From: Mycobacterium sp. 1554424.7
GTDB taxonomy: Bacteria; Actinomycetota; Actinomycetes; Mycobacteriales; Mycobacteriaceae
DNA: 58,946 nt
Direction of reading: 5' to 3'
Assembly (NCBI RefSeq): GCF_001665295.1
Contig: NZ_LZSE01000116.1
Location: forward strand, 1-58,946
The notes beneath the pieces are model-generated. The model worked only from the letters and a program-made list of their open reading frames with translations. It ran no database searches and was not told where the DNA came from. Both the position numbers and the translations under genes were made by a program. Shown here piece after piece: positions 34,170 through 43,794 of the stretch (positions are counted from its first letter, which is position 1; each line of letters opens with the position of its first letter).

Positions 34170-36000
34170 ACTTCCCCGGATCCGGTTGCGGCACCGCGCC
34201 CAGCAGTCGCCGCGTGTAATCGTGCTGCGGATTGGCGAACAGCTGCTCGCTGTCGCCCTGCTCCACGATGGCGCCGGCGTACATCACCGCCACGTCGTGC
34301 GCCAGGTGTTTGACCACCGAAAGGTCGTGGGAAACAAACAGATACGACAGCCCGAACCGCTCCTGCAGGTCGAGCAGCAGGTTGATGATGCCGGCCTGGA
34401 TGGAGACGTCGAGGGCCGACACCGGCTCGTCGAGGGCCAGGATCTTCGGCTGCAGCGCCAGCGCCCGGGCGATGCCGATGCGCTGCTTCTGCCCGCCGGA
34501 AAACTCGGCGGGGTAGCGGGTCGCGTCGGCGCGGCGCAGGCCCACGATCTCGAGCAGCTCGGCGACCCGCGCGAACGTCGCGGCCTTGTCGAAGCCGTTG
34601 GCGCGCAACGGTTCGGCGAGCAGCTCGAAGACGGGCAGCCGCGGATCCAGCGACGCCACCGGGTCCTGGAACACGACCTGGATGTCGCGGCGCAGCTCGC
34701 GCCGCCGCCCCGGACTCAACGCGGCGACGTCATCCCCAAGCACCTCGATCGAACCGGATTGCGGCGCAACCAGTTCCAGGATCTCGTGCAGCGTCGTCGA
34801 CTTGCCCGAGCCGGACTCGCCGACGATGCCCAGCGTCCGGCCCTGCCGCAGCTCGAAGGTGACGCCGTCGACGGCGCGGACCTCGCCGACGGAGCGGCGG
34901 AACACCACGCCCTTGGTCAGGCGGTAGGTCTTCACCAGATCGCGCACCCGCACCACCACCGACGAGTCACCGGTCGGCTCGACACGCGCGGAGGTGTTCA
35001 CCCCGTAGATGTCCGCGGCGCTACGGTCGCCGACCTGATCGGTGCGGATGCAGGCCGCCCGATGATCGACAGAGACCTCGATCAATTCCGGTTCGGCGGC
35101 GCGGCATTCGTCGATGGCCAGCGGGCAGCGCGGCGCGAAGGGGCAGCCGGGATCCAGTCCGGCCAGCGACGGCGGCGCGCCGGGGATGGGCACCAGCCGG
35201 GTGCCCTGCGGGGCGTCCAGCCGGGGGACCGAGCCCAACAGGCCGACGGTGTAAGGCATCTGGCGGGACCGGTAAAGGTCGGTCACGGTGGCCGACTCCA
35301 CCACCCGACCGGCGTACATCACCAGCGCGCGGTCGGCGAACTCGGCGACCACGCCGAGGTCGTGCGTGATGATGAGCACCCCGGCGCCGGTGACATCGCG
35401 GGCGGTCTTGAGCACCTCGAGGATCTGCGCCTGCACGGTGACGTCCAGGGCGGTGGTGGGTTCGTCGCAGATCAACAGGTCGGGATCGTTGGCGATCGCG
35501 ATCGCGATGACGACGCGTTGCCGTTCGCCGCCGGACAGCTCGTGCGGAAACGCCCGGGCGCGCCGCTCGGGCTGCGAGATACCCACCAGCTCAAGCAGTT
35601 CGACGGCGCGCAGGCGGGCGGCCTTGCGTCCGACGCGCGGCTGGTGGACCTCGATCGCCTCGGCGATCTGGTCGCCGACGGTGTACACCGGCGTCAGCGC
35701 CGACATCGGGTCCTGGAACACCATGCCGACCGTCCTGCCGCGGAACCGCGACATCGCGTCGTCGCCGAGGCCCAGGAGCTCGGTGCCCTGCAACCGGACC
35801 GAGCCGCGCACCCGCGCGTACTCCGGCAGCAGCCCCACCACCGCCATCGCCGACACGGACTTGCCCGATCCCGATTCGCCGACCATGGCGACGACTTCGC
35901 CGGGTTCGATGCGGTAGCTGATGCCGCGCACCGCGGTCACCGGCCGGCCGTCGCTCGGAAACGTGACGGCCAGGTCGGAAACCTCCAGCAGGGGGCTCAT
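34162..36000 (-). CDS. oppD: Oligopeptide ABC transporter ATPase OppD, two fused ATPase domains
   Basis: 612 residues made of two ATPase domains. First: Walker [12 protein letters not shown], signature [12 protein letters not shown], Walker [13 protein letters not shown], then the oligopeptide C-terminal extension with a [14 protein letters not shown] iron-sulfur-type cysteine motif. Second: Walker [12 protein letters not shown], signature [12 protein letters not shown], Walker [13 protein letters not shown]. It energises both halves of the importer by itself, replacing separate OppD and OppF. Overlaps oppC by four bases. Confidence 0.95.
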   Translation of the reverse strand: MSPLLEVSDLAVTFPSDGRPVTAVRGISYRIEPGEVVAMVGESGSGKSVSAMAVVGLLPEYARVRGSVRLQGTELLGLGDDAMSRFRGRTVGMVFQDPMSALTPVYTVGDQIAEAIEVHQPRVGRKAARLRAVELLELVGISQPERRARAFPHELSGGERQRVVIAIAIANDPDLLICDEPTTALDVTVQAQILEVLKTARDVTGAGVLIITHDLGVVAEFADRALVMYAGRVVESATVTDLYRSRQMPYTVGLLGSVPRLDAPQGTRLVPIPGAPPSLAGLDPGCPFAPRCPLAIDECRAAEPELIEVSVDHRAACIRTDQVGDRSAADIYGVNTSARVEPTGDSSVVVRVRDLVKTYRLTKGVVFRRSVGEVRAVDGVTFELRQGRTLGIVGESGSGKSTTLHEILELVAPQSGSIEVLGDDVAALSPGRRRELRRDIQVVFQDPVASLDPRLPVFELLAEPLRANGFDKAATFARVAELLEIVGLRRADATRYPAEFSGGQKQRIGIARALALQPKILALDEPVSALDVSIQAGIINLLLDLQERFGLSYLFVSHDLSVVKHLAHDVAVMYAGAIVEQGDSEQLFANPQHDYTRRLLGAVPQPDPGKYV

Positions 36001-36896
36001 CGGCGCCCCAGCCCGCTGCCCGGGTCGAGTGCGTCGCGCAGCCCGTCACCGGTCACGTTGGCGCACACCAGGATCAGCACCAGGACCCCGGCCGGGAACA
36101 GGAACACCCACGGGAACGTGGTCGCGGACTGGGTGCCGTTGGCGATCAGCGTGCCCAGCGACACGTCGGGCGGCTGGATCCCGAAACCGAGGAAGCTCAG
36201 GCCGGTTTCGGCCAGGATGGCCGATGCGACGTTGAGGGCGGCGTCGATGATCAGGATGGACGCCACGTTGGGCACCACGTGTCCGACGATGATCCGGCGG
36301 CTGGACACCCCCATATACCTTGCGGCGCGGATGAATTCGCGTTCACGCAGGCTCATGGTCATGCCGCGGACCATGCGCGAGCTGATCATCCACCCGAACG
36401 CGGCCAGCAGCAGCACCAGCAGCAGGACGCTGGACGACTTCTTGACCCGCGGCGTGAGGATCGCGATCAGGATGAAGCTGGGCACCACCAACAGCAGGTC
36501 GACCAGCCACATCAGCACCCGGTCGCGCCAGCCGCCGAAATAGCCGGCGATCGACCCGACCGTCGCGGCGATCCCGGTGGAGATGAACGCCACGCAGACG
36601 CCGATCAGCATCGACTTCTGCATGCCGCGCAATATCTGCGCCAACAGGTCCTGGCCCATCGCGTTGGTGCCCAGCCAGTGTCGGGCGTTCGGCGGCTGCA
36701 GCAGCGCGTCGAAATCGAGGTCGTCGTAGGAGTAGGGGAGCAGCGAGGGCAGCGCGTAGCAGCCCACGAACAGCAGCACCAGCAGCGTGAGCGACGCCAC
36801 CGCGAGCCGGTTGCGGCCAAACCGGCGCAGCACCAGCGTCCGGCGCGAGGTGAACTCCGCAGGTGACGAGATGCCTTGGGCCGCGGTGGATGTCAT
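35997..36896 (-). CDS. oppC: Oligopeptide ABC transporter permease OppC
   Basis: 299 residues from ATG 36896. OppC-type N-terminal cytoplasmic part ([20 protein letters not shown]), about six membrane helices, and the EAA loop ([20 protein letters not shown]). Forms the membrane channel with OppB. Overlaps oppB by ATGA at 36893-36896. Confidence 0.94.
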   Translation of the reverse strand: MTSTAAQGISSPAEFTSRRTLVLRRFGRNRLAVASLTLLVLLFVGCYALPSLLPYSYDDLDFDALLQPPNARHWLGTNAMGQDLLAQILRGMQKSMLIGVCVAFISTGIAATVGSIAGYFGGWRDRVLMWLVDLLLVVPSFILIAILTPRVKKSSSVLLLVLLLAAFGWMISSRMVRGMTMSLREREFIRAARYMGVSSRRIIVGHVVPNVASILIIDAALNVASAILAETGLSFLGFGIQPPDVSLGTLIANGTQSATTFPWVFLFPAGVLVLILVCANVTGDGLRDALDPGSGLGRR

Positions 36897-37870
36897 GACA
36901 CCCGCACCCTCGGATCGAGCGCTGCGTAGAAGACGTCCGACAGCAGGCCGGCCAGCAACACCACCGTGCCGGTGAACAGCGTGATTGCCGCGATGATGTT
37001 GGTGTCCTGAGCCGTGATGCCCTGCACCAGCCATTCGCCCATGCCGTGCCAGCCGAAGATCTTCTCGACGAACACGGCCCCGACCACCAGCCCGGCCACG
37101 CCGTAGGCGAACAGGGTGGCCAGCGGTATCAGCGCGGTGCGCAGCCCGTGCTTGAACAGCGCGCGCCGCCGGGTCAGCCCCTTGGCGCGGGCGGTGCGAA
37201 TGAAGTCCTGCCCTAGGACGTCGAGCATCGCGTTGCGCTGATACCGGCTGTATCCCGCCGCGCCCATCAGCGCCAGGGTCAGCGTGGGCAGGATCAGGTG
37301 CCGCAACCGGTCGAGCGACTGCGCCCAGAACCCGCCGGTCACGCCCGGCGACGTCTCACCGGTGTAGTCGAACAGCTGGATGCCGAGGGCCCAGTTGACC
37401 CGCAGCGCGCCCAGGATCAGCAGGTTGGCGATGACGAACGAGGGGGTGCTCAGCACCAGCAGCGCCAGCAGCGTGACGACGCGGTCGCTGAGCCGGTACT
37501 GGCGGATCGCCCCCCACGCCCCGGCGACGATGCCCAGCACCGTCCCAACCAGGGAGCCGACGACCAGCAGCCGCAGGCTCACCCCGACTCGGCGCCACAG
37601 CGTGGCGGCGACGGGTTGCCCGGTGATGGTCGAGCCGAAGTCACCCTGGACGACGTGCGAGGCCCAGTGCGCGTAGCGAATCGGAATCGGCTTGTCCAGG
37701 CCGAGCGCGCGGGCCTTGGCGTCGATGACGGCCTGCGGCGGGCGCGGGTTGCGCTGCAACAGGCTGTCCAGCGGCGAGAAGGCCACCGAGGTCAGGCAGT
37801 AGGTCAGGAAGGATGCCAGCGCCAGCAGCACGACATAGTTGAGCAACCGGCGCGCGAGAAACCGGATCAT
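36893..37870 (-). CDS. oppB: Oligopeptide ABC transporter permease OppB
   Basis: 325 residues from ATG 37870 (a GTG six bases upstream is possible). Six membrane helices; first helix LLNYVVLLALASFLTYCLTS, EAA loop DFIRTARAKGLTRRRALFKH. First gene of the opp operon; it is divergent from canA, with 127 bases between, which must hold both promoters. Confidence 0.94.
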   Translation of the reverse strand: MIRFLARRLLNYVVLLALASFLTYCLTSVAFSPLDSLLQRNPRPPQAVIDAKARALGLDKPIPIRYAHWASHVVQGDFGSTITGQPVAATLWRRVGVSLRLLVVGSLVGTVLGIVAGAWGAIRQYRLSDRVVTLLALLVLSTPSFVIANLLILGALRVNWALGIQLFDYTGETSPGVTGGFWAQSLDRLRHLILPTLTLALMGAAGYSRYQRNAMLDVLGQDFIRTARAKGLTRRRALFKHGLRTALIPLATLFAYGVAGLVVGAVFVEKIFGWHGMGEWLVQGITAQDTNIIAAITLFTGTVVLLAGLLSDVFYAALDPRVRVS

Positions 37871-37997
37871 GCCCACCCGTTCCGCATTGGGACAGGTTAA
37901 CCAGCCGAGCGCGGCCTTGTGATCCGGCTGATTTTCATGGCTGAATTACGGGTGGCTCGCTGCTACCTTCAGGCCGCCACACCCAGAGGAGGCTTGC

Positions 37998-38489
37998 GTG
38001 ACGGTTACCGACGACTACCTGGCCAACAACGCCCAATACGCCAGCACCTTCAACGGCCCGCTGCCGCTGCCGCCGAGCAAACACGTCGCGGTCGTGGCAT
38101 GCATGGACGCCCGGCTCGACGTCTATCGCATCCTCGGCCTCAACGAGGGCGAGGCCCACGTCATCCGCAACGCCGGCGGCGTCGTCACCGACGACGTCAT
38201 CCGTTCGCTGGCCATCAGCCAGCGGCTGCTGGGGACCCAGGAGATCATCCTGATCCACCACAGCGACTGCGGCATGCTCACGTTCACCGACGACGACTTC
38301 AAGCGCGCCATCCAGGACGAGACCGGGGTCAAGCCGCCGTGGGCGGCCGAGGCGTTTCCGGACCTCGCCGAGGACGTCCGGCAGTCGCTGCGTCGCATCG
38401 AGAACAGCCCGTTCGTGACCAAGCACGTCTCGCTGCGCGGCTTCGTCTTCGACGTCGCCACCGGCAAGCTCGACGAAGTCACCCTCTAG
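37998..38489 (+). CDS. canA: Beta-carbonic anhydrase CanA (Rv1284-like)
   Basis: 163 residues, GTG start with AGAGGAGG upstream. Zinc ligands Cys35 (VACMDARLD), His88 and Cys91 (HHSDCGML), with the Asp37-Arg39 dyad that controls the active site. Converts CO2 and water to bicarbonate in the cytoplasm. It matches the small beta class of Rv1284. Confidence 0.95.
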   Translation: MTVTDDYLANNAQYASTFNGPLPLPPSKHVAVVACMDARLDVYRILGLNEGEAHVIRNAGGVVTDDVIRSLAISQRLLGTQEIILIHHSDCGMLTFTDDDFKRAIQDETGVKPPWAAEAFPDLAEDVRQSLRRIENSPFVTKHVSLRGFVFDVATGKLDEVTL

Positions 38490-38505
38490 CGCTGTCGCCT
38501 TCCCA

Positions 38506-38569
38506 CCGCGAGCAGACGCAAAATCGCACGGAAAGCCGCGATCTGATGCGATTTTGCGTCTGCTCGCGG
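38506..38569. repeat. Long inverted repeat, likely bidirectional terminator
   Basis: Two perfect 23-base arms (38506-38528, beginning CCGCGAGCAGACGCAAAATC, and 38547-38569) around an 18-base loop, exactly between the convergent canA and thioesterase genes. The AGACGCAAAATCGC core is, as far as I recall, frequent in mycobacterial intergenic DNA, so this may be a dispersed repeat used as terminator. Confidence 0.8.
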
Positions 38570-38575
38570 CAATAA

Positions 38576-38995
38576 CTAGCCCACCTTGTACGTCGCCAGC
38601 GCCTTGGCGACGAGCGTGCCCGACGGGTCGACGATCTCGGCCTCGCAGTTGACCAGCGACCGGCCGCGCCGCAGCACCCGGCCGACCCCGATCAGGTCGG
38701 TGGCCCGGGCCGGCGCCATGAAATCCAGCGCCATCGACACCGTCACCCCGCGCAGTGACGGGGGAGCGTCCACCCCGCACCACGCCGCCGCCATGACGGT
38801 CAGATCGGCGAGGGTGGCGATCGCGCCGCCGTGCACCATGTCGCCGACGGTGACGTTGGAGGGGTCCCACGGCAGCCGCAGCCGGACCTCGTCGTCTGCG
38901 AGCTGATCGGCGACGATCCCCAGCTTCGCGACGAAGGGCGACTGGGGCAGGAATTGCGAAATGACTTCGCGGCCGCTCTGCGTTCCAGTTGTCAT
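38576..38995 (-). CDS. Hotdog-fold thioesterase (PaaI family)
   Basis: 139 residues from ATG 38995. PaaI-like hotdog core: VTVGDMVHGGAIATLADLTV with the His-Gly-Gly turn and acidic helix, then SMALDFMAPARATDLIG and LVAKALATYKV. Acts on acyl- or aryl-CoA thioesters; the substrate is unknown. Divergent from cysD. Confidence 0.88.
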   Translation of the reverse strand: MTTGTQSGREVISQFLPQSPFVAKLGIVADQLADDEVRLRLPWDPSNVTVGDMVHGGAIATLADLTVMAAAWCGVDAPPSLRGVTVSMALDFMAPARATDLIGVGRVLRRGRSLVNCEAEIVDPSGTLVAKALATYKVG

Positions 38996-39082
38996 GTGCC
39001 CATGCTTTCGCATCGACGAGCTGCCGCAAATACCTCGCAGGTCATTGACACCGGCGGGGCGGGCTGGTTCCATATAGGGCAA

Positions 39083-39100
39083 TGACCATAAAGATGGTCA
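39083..39100. promoter_or_regulatory. Palindrome upstream of cysD, candidate regulator site
   Basis: TGACCAT-AAAG-ATGGTCA: seven-base arms, four-base spacer, 38 bases before the cysD ATG and between divergent genes. The operon's own Rrf2-type regulator is the natural candidate to bind it. A second weaker repeat, GGTC-AATCC-GACC, follows directly. Confidence 0.55.
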
Positions 39101-39137
39101 ATCCGACCAAGTTTATAAAGAATCCGACGAGGTGCCT

Positions 39138-40067
39138 ATGACCAGCGTTGTGAAGGCGGCCCCCGCCGCCGGCCAATACGAGCTGAGCCATCTGCGCTCG
39201 CTCGAGGCCGAGGCGATCCACATCATCCGAGAGGTGGCCGCGGAGTTCGAGCGCCCGGTGCTGTTGTTCTCGGGCGGCAAGGACTCCATCGTCATGCTGC
39301 ACCTGGCGCTCAAGGCGTTTAAGCCGGGGCGGCTGCCCTTCCCGGTGATGCACGTCGACACCGGCCACAACTTCGACGAGGTGATCGCCGCCCGCGACGA
39401 ACTGGTCGCCGAGTCCGGGGTGCGGCTGGTGGTGGCGTCGGTGCAGGAGGACATCGACGCCGGACGGGTCGTCGAGACGATCCCGTCGCGTAACCCGATC
39501 CAGACCGTGACGCTGCTGCGCGCCATCCGGGAGAACAAGTTCGACGCCGCGTTCGGCGGGGCGCGCCGCGACGAGGAGAAGGCGCGCGCCAAGGAGCGCG
39601 TGTTCAGCTTCCGCGACGAGTTCGGGCAGTGGGACCCCAAGGCCCAGCGGCCCGAGCTGTGGAACCTCTACAACGGCCGGCACCACAAGGGCGAGCACAT
39701 CCGCGTCTTCCCGCTGTCCAACTGGACCGAGTTCGACATCTGGTCCTACATCGGCGCCGAGAAGGTCAAGCTGCCGTCGATCTATTTCGCCCACCGGCGC
39801 AAGGTGTTTCGGCGCGACGACATGTTGCTGGCGGTGGACCGGCACATGCAGCCGCGAGCGGACGAGCCGGTGTTCGAGGCCACGGTGCGCTTCCGCACGG
39901 TCGGCGACGTCACGTGCACCGGGTGTGTGGAGTCCGAGGCCGGCACGGTGGCCGAGGTGATCGCCGAGACGGCGGTGTCGCGGCTGACCGAGCGCGGGGC
40001 CACCCGCGCCGACGACCGGATCTCGGAGGCCGGAATGGAAGACCGCAAGCGGCAGGGGTACTTCTGA
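39138..40067 (+). CDS. cysD: Sulfate adenylyltransferase subunit 2 (CysD)
   Basis: 309 residues. ATP pyrophosphatase PP-loop SGGKDS at 45-50, then FPVMHVDTGHNFDEV and GGARRDEEKARAKER, all characteristic. With the GTPase subunit encoded next it forms adenosine 5'-phosphosulfate from sulfate and ATP. ATG 39138 is preferred over GTG 39132 because GAGG lies six bases before it. Its TGA overlaps the cysNC ATG (TGATG). Confidence 0.96.
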   Translation: MTSVVKAAPAAGQYELSHLRSLEAEAIHIIREVAAEFERPVLLFSGGKDSIVMLHLALKAFKPGRLPFPVMHVDTGHNFDEVIAARDELVAESGVRLVVASVQEDIDAGRVVETIPSRNPIQTVTLLRAIRENKFDAAFGGARRDEEKARAKERVFSFRDEFGQWDPKAQRPELWNLYNGRHHKGEHIRVFPLSNWTEFDIWSYIGAEKVKLPSIYFAHRRKVFRRDDMLLAVDRHMQPRADEPVFEATVRFRTVGDVTCTGCVESEAGTVAEVIAETAVSRLTERGATRADDRISEAGMEDRKRQGYF

Positions 40068-41908
40068 TGACAACCCTCTTGAGGCTCGCCACCGCCGGTT
40101 CCGTCGACGACGGCAAGTCCACCCTGATCGGGCGCCTGCTCTACGACTCCAAGGCCGTGATGGAAGACCAATGGGCGTCCGTGGAGAGGGCGTCCGAGGA
40201 GCGCGGCCACGACTACACCGACCTGGCGCTGGTGACCGACGGCCTGCGGGCCGAGCGCGAGCAGGGCATCACCATCGACGTCGCCTACCGCTACTTCGCC
40301 ACGCCCAAGCGGAAATTCATCATTGCCGACACCCCGGGACACATCCAGTACACCCGCAACATGGTGACCGGTGCATCGACCGCGCAGCTGGTGATCGTGC
40401 TCGTCGACGCCCGCCACGGCCTGCTGGAGCAGTCCCGCCGACACGCCTTCCTGGCGTCGCTGCTCGGCATCCAGCACATCGTGCTGGCGGTCAACAAGAT
40501 GGACCTGATCGATTGGGACAAAGAGCGATTCGAGTGGATCCGCGACGAGTTCCACGCCTTCGCTGCGCGGCTGGACGTGCAGGACGTGGCCACCATCCCG
40601 ATCTCCGCGCTCAACGGCGACAACGTGGTGACCAAGGGGGACAACTCGCCGTGGTACGAGGGCCCGGCGCTGCTGTCGCACCTCGAGGAGGTCTACATCG
40701 CCGGTGACCGCAACCTGGTCGACGTGCGCTTCCCGGTGCAATACGTCATCCGGCCGCAGACCCACGAGCATCGAGACCACCGCAGCTACGCGGGCACCGT
40801 GGCCAGCGGGGTGATGCGCCCCGGCGACGAGGTGGTCGTCCTGCCGATCGGCAAGACCACCCGCATCACCGCGATCGAGGGCCCCTCTGGCCCTGTGCAA
40901 GAAGCGTTTCCGCCGATGGCCGTCTCGGTGAGCCTGGCCGACGACATCGACATCTCGCGCGGCGACATGATCGCCCGCACCCACAACCAGCCCAGGGTCA
41001 CGCAGGATTTCGACGCGACAGTGTGCTGGATGGCCGACAATTCGGCGCTGGAGCCGGGCCGCGACTACCTCATCAAGCACACCACCCGGACCACCCGCGC
41101 GCGGGTGACCGCGCTGGACTACCGGCTCGACGTCAACACCCTGCACCGCGACAAGGCCGCAACGGCGTTGCAGCTCAACGAACTTGGCCGCATCTCGCTG
41201 CGCACCCAGGTTCCGCTGCTGCTCGACGAGTACACCCGCAACTCCAGCACCGGCTCGTTCATCCTCATCGACCCGAACACCAACGGCACCGTGGCGGCGG
41301 GCATGGTGCTGCGCGACGTGTCGGCGCAGACCGCGAGCCCGAACACCGTGCGGCACAAGTCGCTCGTCGGCGCCGGCGCACGCACCCGTGGCAAGACCGT
41401 GTGGTTCACCGGCCTGTCGGGCTCCGGCAAGTCGTCGGTGGCGATGCTGGTCGAGCGCACCCTGCTCGAAAGCGGCGTTGCCGCTTACGTTCTCGACGGC
41501 GACAACCTGCGCCACGGCCTGAACGCGGACCTGGGCTTCTCGATGGCCGACCGCGCCGAGAACCTGCGCCGGCTGGCGCATGTGGCGGCGCTGCTGGCCG
41601 AAAGCGGCCAGGTCGTGCTGGTGCCGGCGATCAGCCCGCTGGCCGAGCACCGCGAATTGGCGCGCAGGGTCCATGCCGAGGCCGGCCTCGACTTTTTCGA
41701 GGTGTTCTGCGACACGCCACTCGGCGAGTGCGAGAAGCGGGATCCCAAGGGGCTGTACGCGAAAGTGCGCGCCGGCGAGATCGAGAACTTCACCGGCATC
41801 GACAGCCCGTATCAGGAGCCGGAGAATCCGGACCTGCGGCTGACGCCGGATCGCGGCGTCGAGGAGCACGCGCAGGCGGTCGTCGACCTGTTGGAGTCGC
41901 GCCCGTAG
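40067..41908 (+). CDS. cysN: Bifunctional sulfate adenylyltransferase subunit 1 / APS kinase (CysNC)
   Basis: 613 residues. GTPase domain first: P-loop GSVDDGKST (11-19), DTPGH, NKMD, then two EF-Tu-like barrel domains. From about residue 440 an APS kinase domain: P-loop GLSGSGKSS (about 449-457), [35 protein letters not shown]. The fusion makes PAPS directly from sulfate with CysD. This is the Rv1286 arrangement. Confidence 0.96.
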   Translation: MTTLLRLATAGSVDDGKSTLIGRLLYDSKAVMEDQWASVERASEERGHDYTDLALVTDGLRAEREQGITIDVAYRYFATPKRKFIIADTPGHIQYTRNMVTGASTAQLVIVLVDARHGLLEQSRRHAFLASLLGIQHIVLAVNKMDLIDWDKERFEWIRDEFHAFAARLDVQDVATIPISALNGDNVVTKGDNSPWYEGPALLSHLEEVYIAGDRNLVDVRFPVQYVIRPQTHEHRDHRSYAGTVASGVMRPGDEVVVLPIGKTTRITAIEGPSGPVQEAFPPMAVSVSLADDIDISRGDMIARTHNQPRVTQDFDATVCWMADNSALEPGRDYLIKHTTRTTRARVTALDYRLDVNTLHRDKAATALQLNELGRISLRTQVPLLLDEYTRNSSTGSFILIDPNTNGTVAAGMVLRDVSAQTASPNTVRHKSLVGAGARTRGKTVWFTGLSGSGKSSVAMLVERTLLESGVAAYVLDGDNLRHGLNADLGFSMADRAENLRRLAHVAALLAESGQVVLVPAISPLAEHRELARRVHAEAGLDFFEVFCDTPLGECEKRDPKGLYAKVRAGEIENFTGIDSPYQEPENPDLRLTPDRGVEEHAQAVVDLLESRP

Positions 41909-41940
41909 CTAGCCGACAGGCCAGTGGCACAATCCTCACC

Positions 41941-42426
41941 ATGCGGATGTCGGCCAAGGCGGAGTACGCGGTGCGCGCGATGGTCCAACTCGCCACGGTC
42001 GACGGCGGCACGCTGGTGACGACCGACGAGCTGGCCCAGGCGCAGGGCATCCCGCCGCAGTTTCTCGTCGACATCCTCACGAACCTGCGGACCGATCGCT
42101 TGGTGCGAAGCCATCGCGGCCGCGAGGGCGGCTACGAATTGGCCCGCCCGGGAAACGAGATCAGCATCGCCGACGTGCTGCGCTGCATCGACGGTCCGCT
42201 GGCCAGCGTCCGCGACATCGGCCTCGGCGATTTGCCCTATTCCGGGCCCACCGCGCCGCTGGCCGACGTGTGGCGGGCGCTGCGCGCCAGCATGCGCTCG
42301 GTGCTGGAATGCACCACCGTCGCCGACGTCGCTGCCGGCGCCCTGCCCAAGCACGTCGCGCAACTCGCCGACGATTACAAGGACCAGGAACACGTGCGGC
42401 ACGGCTCGCCGCGCAGCGGCGATTAG
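41941..42426 (+). CDS. Rrf2-family transcriptional regulator (Rv1287-like)
   Basis: 161 residues. Winged helix in the first 75 residues ([53 protein letters not shown]). Only two cysteines (RCIDG near 82, LECTT near 133), so the closely spaced three-Cys cluster of IscR and NsrR is absent. It is therefore more like CymR, the cysteine-metabolism regulator, and unlikely to bind an Fe-S cluster in the IscR manner. Placed 32 bases after cysNC, it should control the operon. Confidence 0.9.
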   Translation: MRMSAKAEYAVRAMVQLATVDGGTLVTTDELAQAQGIPPQFLVDILTNLRTDRLVRSHRGREGGYELARPGNEISIADVLRCIDGPLASVRDIGLGDLPYSGPTAPLADVWRALRASMRSVLECTTVADVAAGALPKHVAQLADDYKDQEHVRHGSPRSGD

Positions 42427-42512
42427 CGTCACGCGATCCAACGAATCCCTGACTCTCGGTGGGGTTAACCGCGCAGCCGCGCGGGAAACCCGATTTGAGG
42501 ATGGTGTGAACA

Positions 42513-42926
42513 ATGACCGAACAAAAACTGATCGAACATTGGCTCGAGGGCTGCGCGTTGCAGCGGATTATGTTCCGGGATGGTTTGGTGCTGGATTTCG
42601 ATGATGACAACGAGCTGGTCATCTCGGTGCCGATGCGGTTAACCCTGCCGGCCATCGCCACCGCCCCCGCGGAGGTGGTCGCGATCGACCCGAATGACCC
42701 GGCCACCCAGGAACGTCCACTCTTCGATTTCTCCGGGCAAAAGTGCACGGGTTTGGCCTGGACTGACAGCGGAGATCTGCATCTCGAGTTCGCCGACGGT
42801 CACCAGATCGACGTGCCTCCGGCCGATGAGGCCACCGCGTGGGAGCTGTACGGCAAGTACCACGGATATGCGGCCTGCCTATCGCACGGCAAGGTGCGGG
42901 TGGTGCGGCACGACGTGGACGATTAG
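42513..42926 (+). CDS. DUF6188 family protein
   Basis: 137 residues, beta-rich (VLDFDDDNELVISVPMRLTL; WTDSGDLHLEFADGHQIDVP), soluble, with the C-terminal motif WELYGKYHGYAACLSHG typical of this small actinobacterial family. Function unknown. It follows the regulator gene after 86 bases with GAGG upstream of the ATG. Confidence 0.8.
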   Translation: MTEQKLIEHWLEGCALQRIMFRDGLVLDFDDDNELVISVPMRLTLPAIATAPAEVVAIDPNDPATQERPLFDFSGQKCTGLAWTDSGDLHLEFADGHQIDVPPADEATAWELYGKYHGYAACLSHGKVRVVRHDVDD

Positions 42927-42942
42927 CGACGAATAGCGACGA

Positions 42943-43332
42943 TTAGCCGCCCGAGCCGTAGGGGCGCGTGAGGATCTCCATGGCATGTCCGGAGGGATCG
43001 AGGAAATAGACGCCGCGTCCGCCGTCTCGGGTGTTGATCTCGCCGGGTCGATTGGCCCCCGGGTCCGCCCAGTGCTCCAGGCCGCGCGATTTGATCTTGC
43101 CGTAGATCTCGTCGAACTCCTCCTCCGAAACCAGAAACGCGTAGTGCTGGCGGCGGATCTCCTCGCCCTCGGCGACGTCGGAGTAATCGAGACTCGCGCC
43201 ATGGTCGAGCGCGACAACCATGAAGTGGCCGAACGGCTTCGGCTCCGGTAGGCCGAACAGCTCGGCGAGGAATTCCGCGGACTCCCGCTTGTCGCGCGAC
43301 GCGACGATGGTGTGGTTGAAACTGATGCTCAT
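42943..43332 (-). CDS. VOC (glyoxalase/bleomycin resistance) family protein
   Basis: 129 residues, one VOC module pair (FNHTIVASRDKRESAEFLAE; VYFLDPSGHAMEILTRPYGS with the terminal Glu metal ligand, and His8 near the start). A metal-dependent enzyme or binding protein; the substrate is unknown. Followed on the same strand by a second VOC gene upstream at 43354. Confidence 0.85.
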   Translation of the reverse strand: MSISFNHTIVASRDKRESAEFLAELFGLPEPKPFGHFMVVALDHGASLDYSDVAEGEEIRRQHYAFLVSEEEFDEIYGKIKSRGLEHWADPGANRPGEINTRDGGRGVYFLDPSGHAMEILTRPYGSGG

Positions 43333-43353
43333 AGTTCCTCTTTACCCTCCCCG

Positions 43354-43776
43354 CTACTTCGGCGCCGTCAGCTCCAGCGCGATGTTGTCCGGGTCGCGAA
43401 ACTCCAGAATGTACGAAGGGCCAATGTCTTTGACGGGCTCGTGCGCGACACCGACCTCGTCGAGATGCGCGGCCGCGGCGTCCAATTCGGCCTTGCTACC
43501 GAGCCGGAACGCGATGTGGTCGAGACCGCAGCGATCCTCGTGGAAGCGGTCCCTGGCCACCGGCCGCAGCCCGAGCAGCGAGCCGCCCAGGTCGTAAATG
43601 ACGCCGCCGAACAGGAAGCCGAACTGGTTGCGGGTGGCCTCGTCGGCGTTCTCGGGAACCTCCAGCAACACCGGCCAACGGAAGACGCTCTCGTAGAACC
43701 GCCGCGACCGCTCGATGTCCGTGACGGTCAGCCGAACATGCGCTATGGACGTGCTGGTGAAGCCCACCCGGCCCAT
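43354..43776 (-). CDS. VOC family protein
   Basis: 140 residues from ATG 43776. Motifs IAHVRLTVTDIERSRRFYES, GLDHIAFRL and YILEFRDPDNIALELTAPK, with two His and a Glu in metal-ligand positions. Probably in one operon with the VOC gene after it (21 bases between). Divergent from the F420 oxidoreductase gene. Confidence 0.86.
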   Translation of the reverse strand: MGRVGFTSTSIAHVRLTVTDIERSRRFYESVFRWPVLLEVPENADEATRNQFGFLFGGVIYDLGGSLLGLRPVARDRFHEDRCGLDHIAFRLGSKAELDAAAAHLDEVGVAHEPVKDIGPSYILEFRDPDNIALELTAPK

Positions 43777-43794
43777 GCTGCCAGAATCGCCTCT

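Noticed and set aside
33796-36543. Very long open frame (915 codons) opposite oppD/oppA
   Set aside because: It is antisense to clear two-domain ATPase and lipoprotein genes; its Arg/His/Gly-rich translation is typical of high-GC shadow frames.
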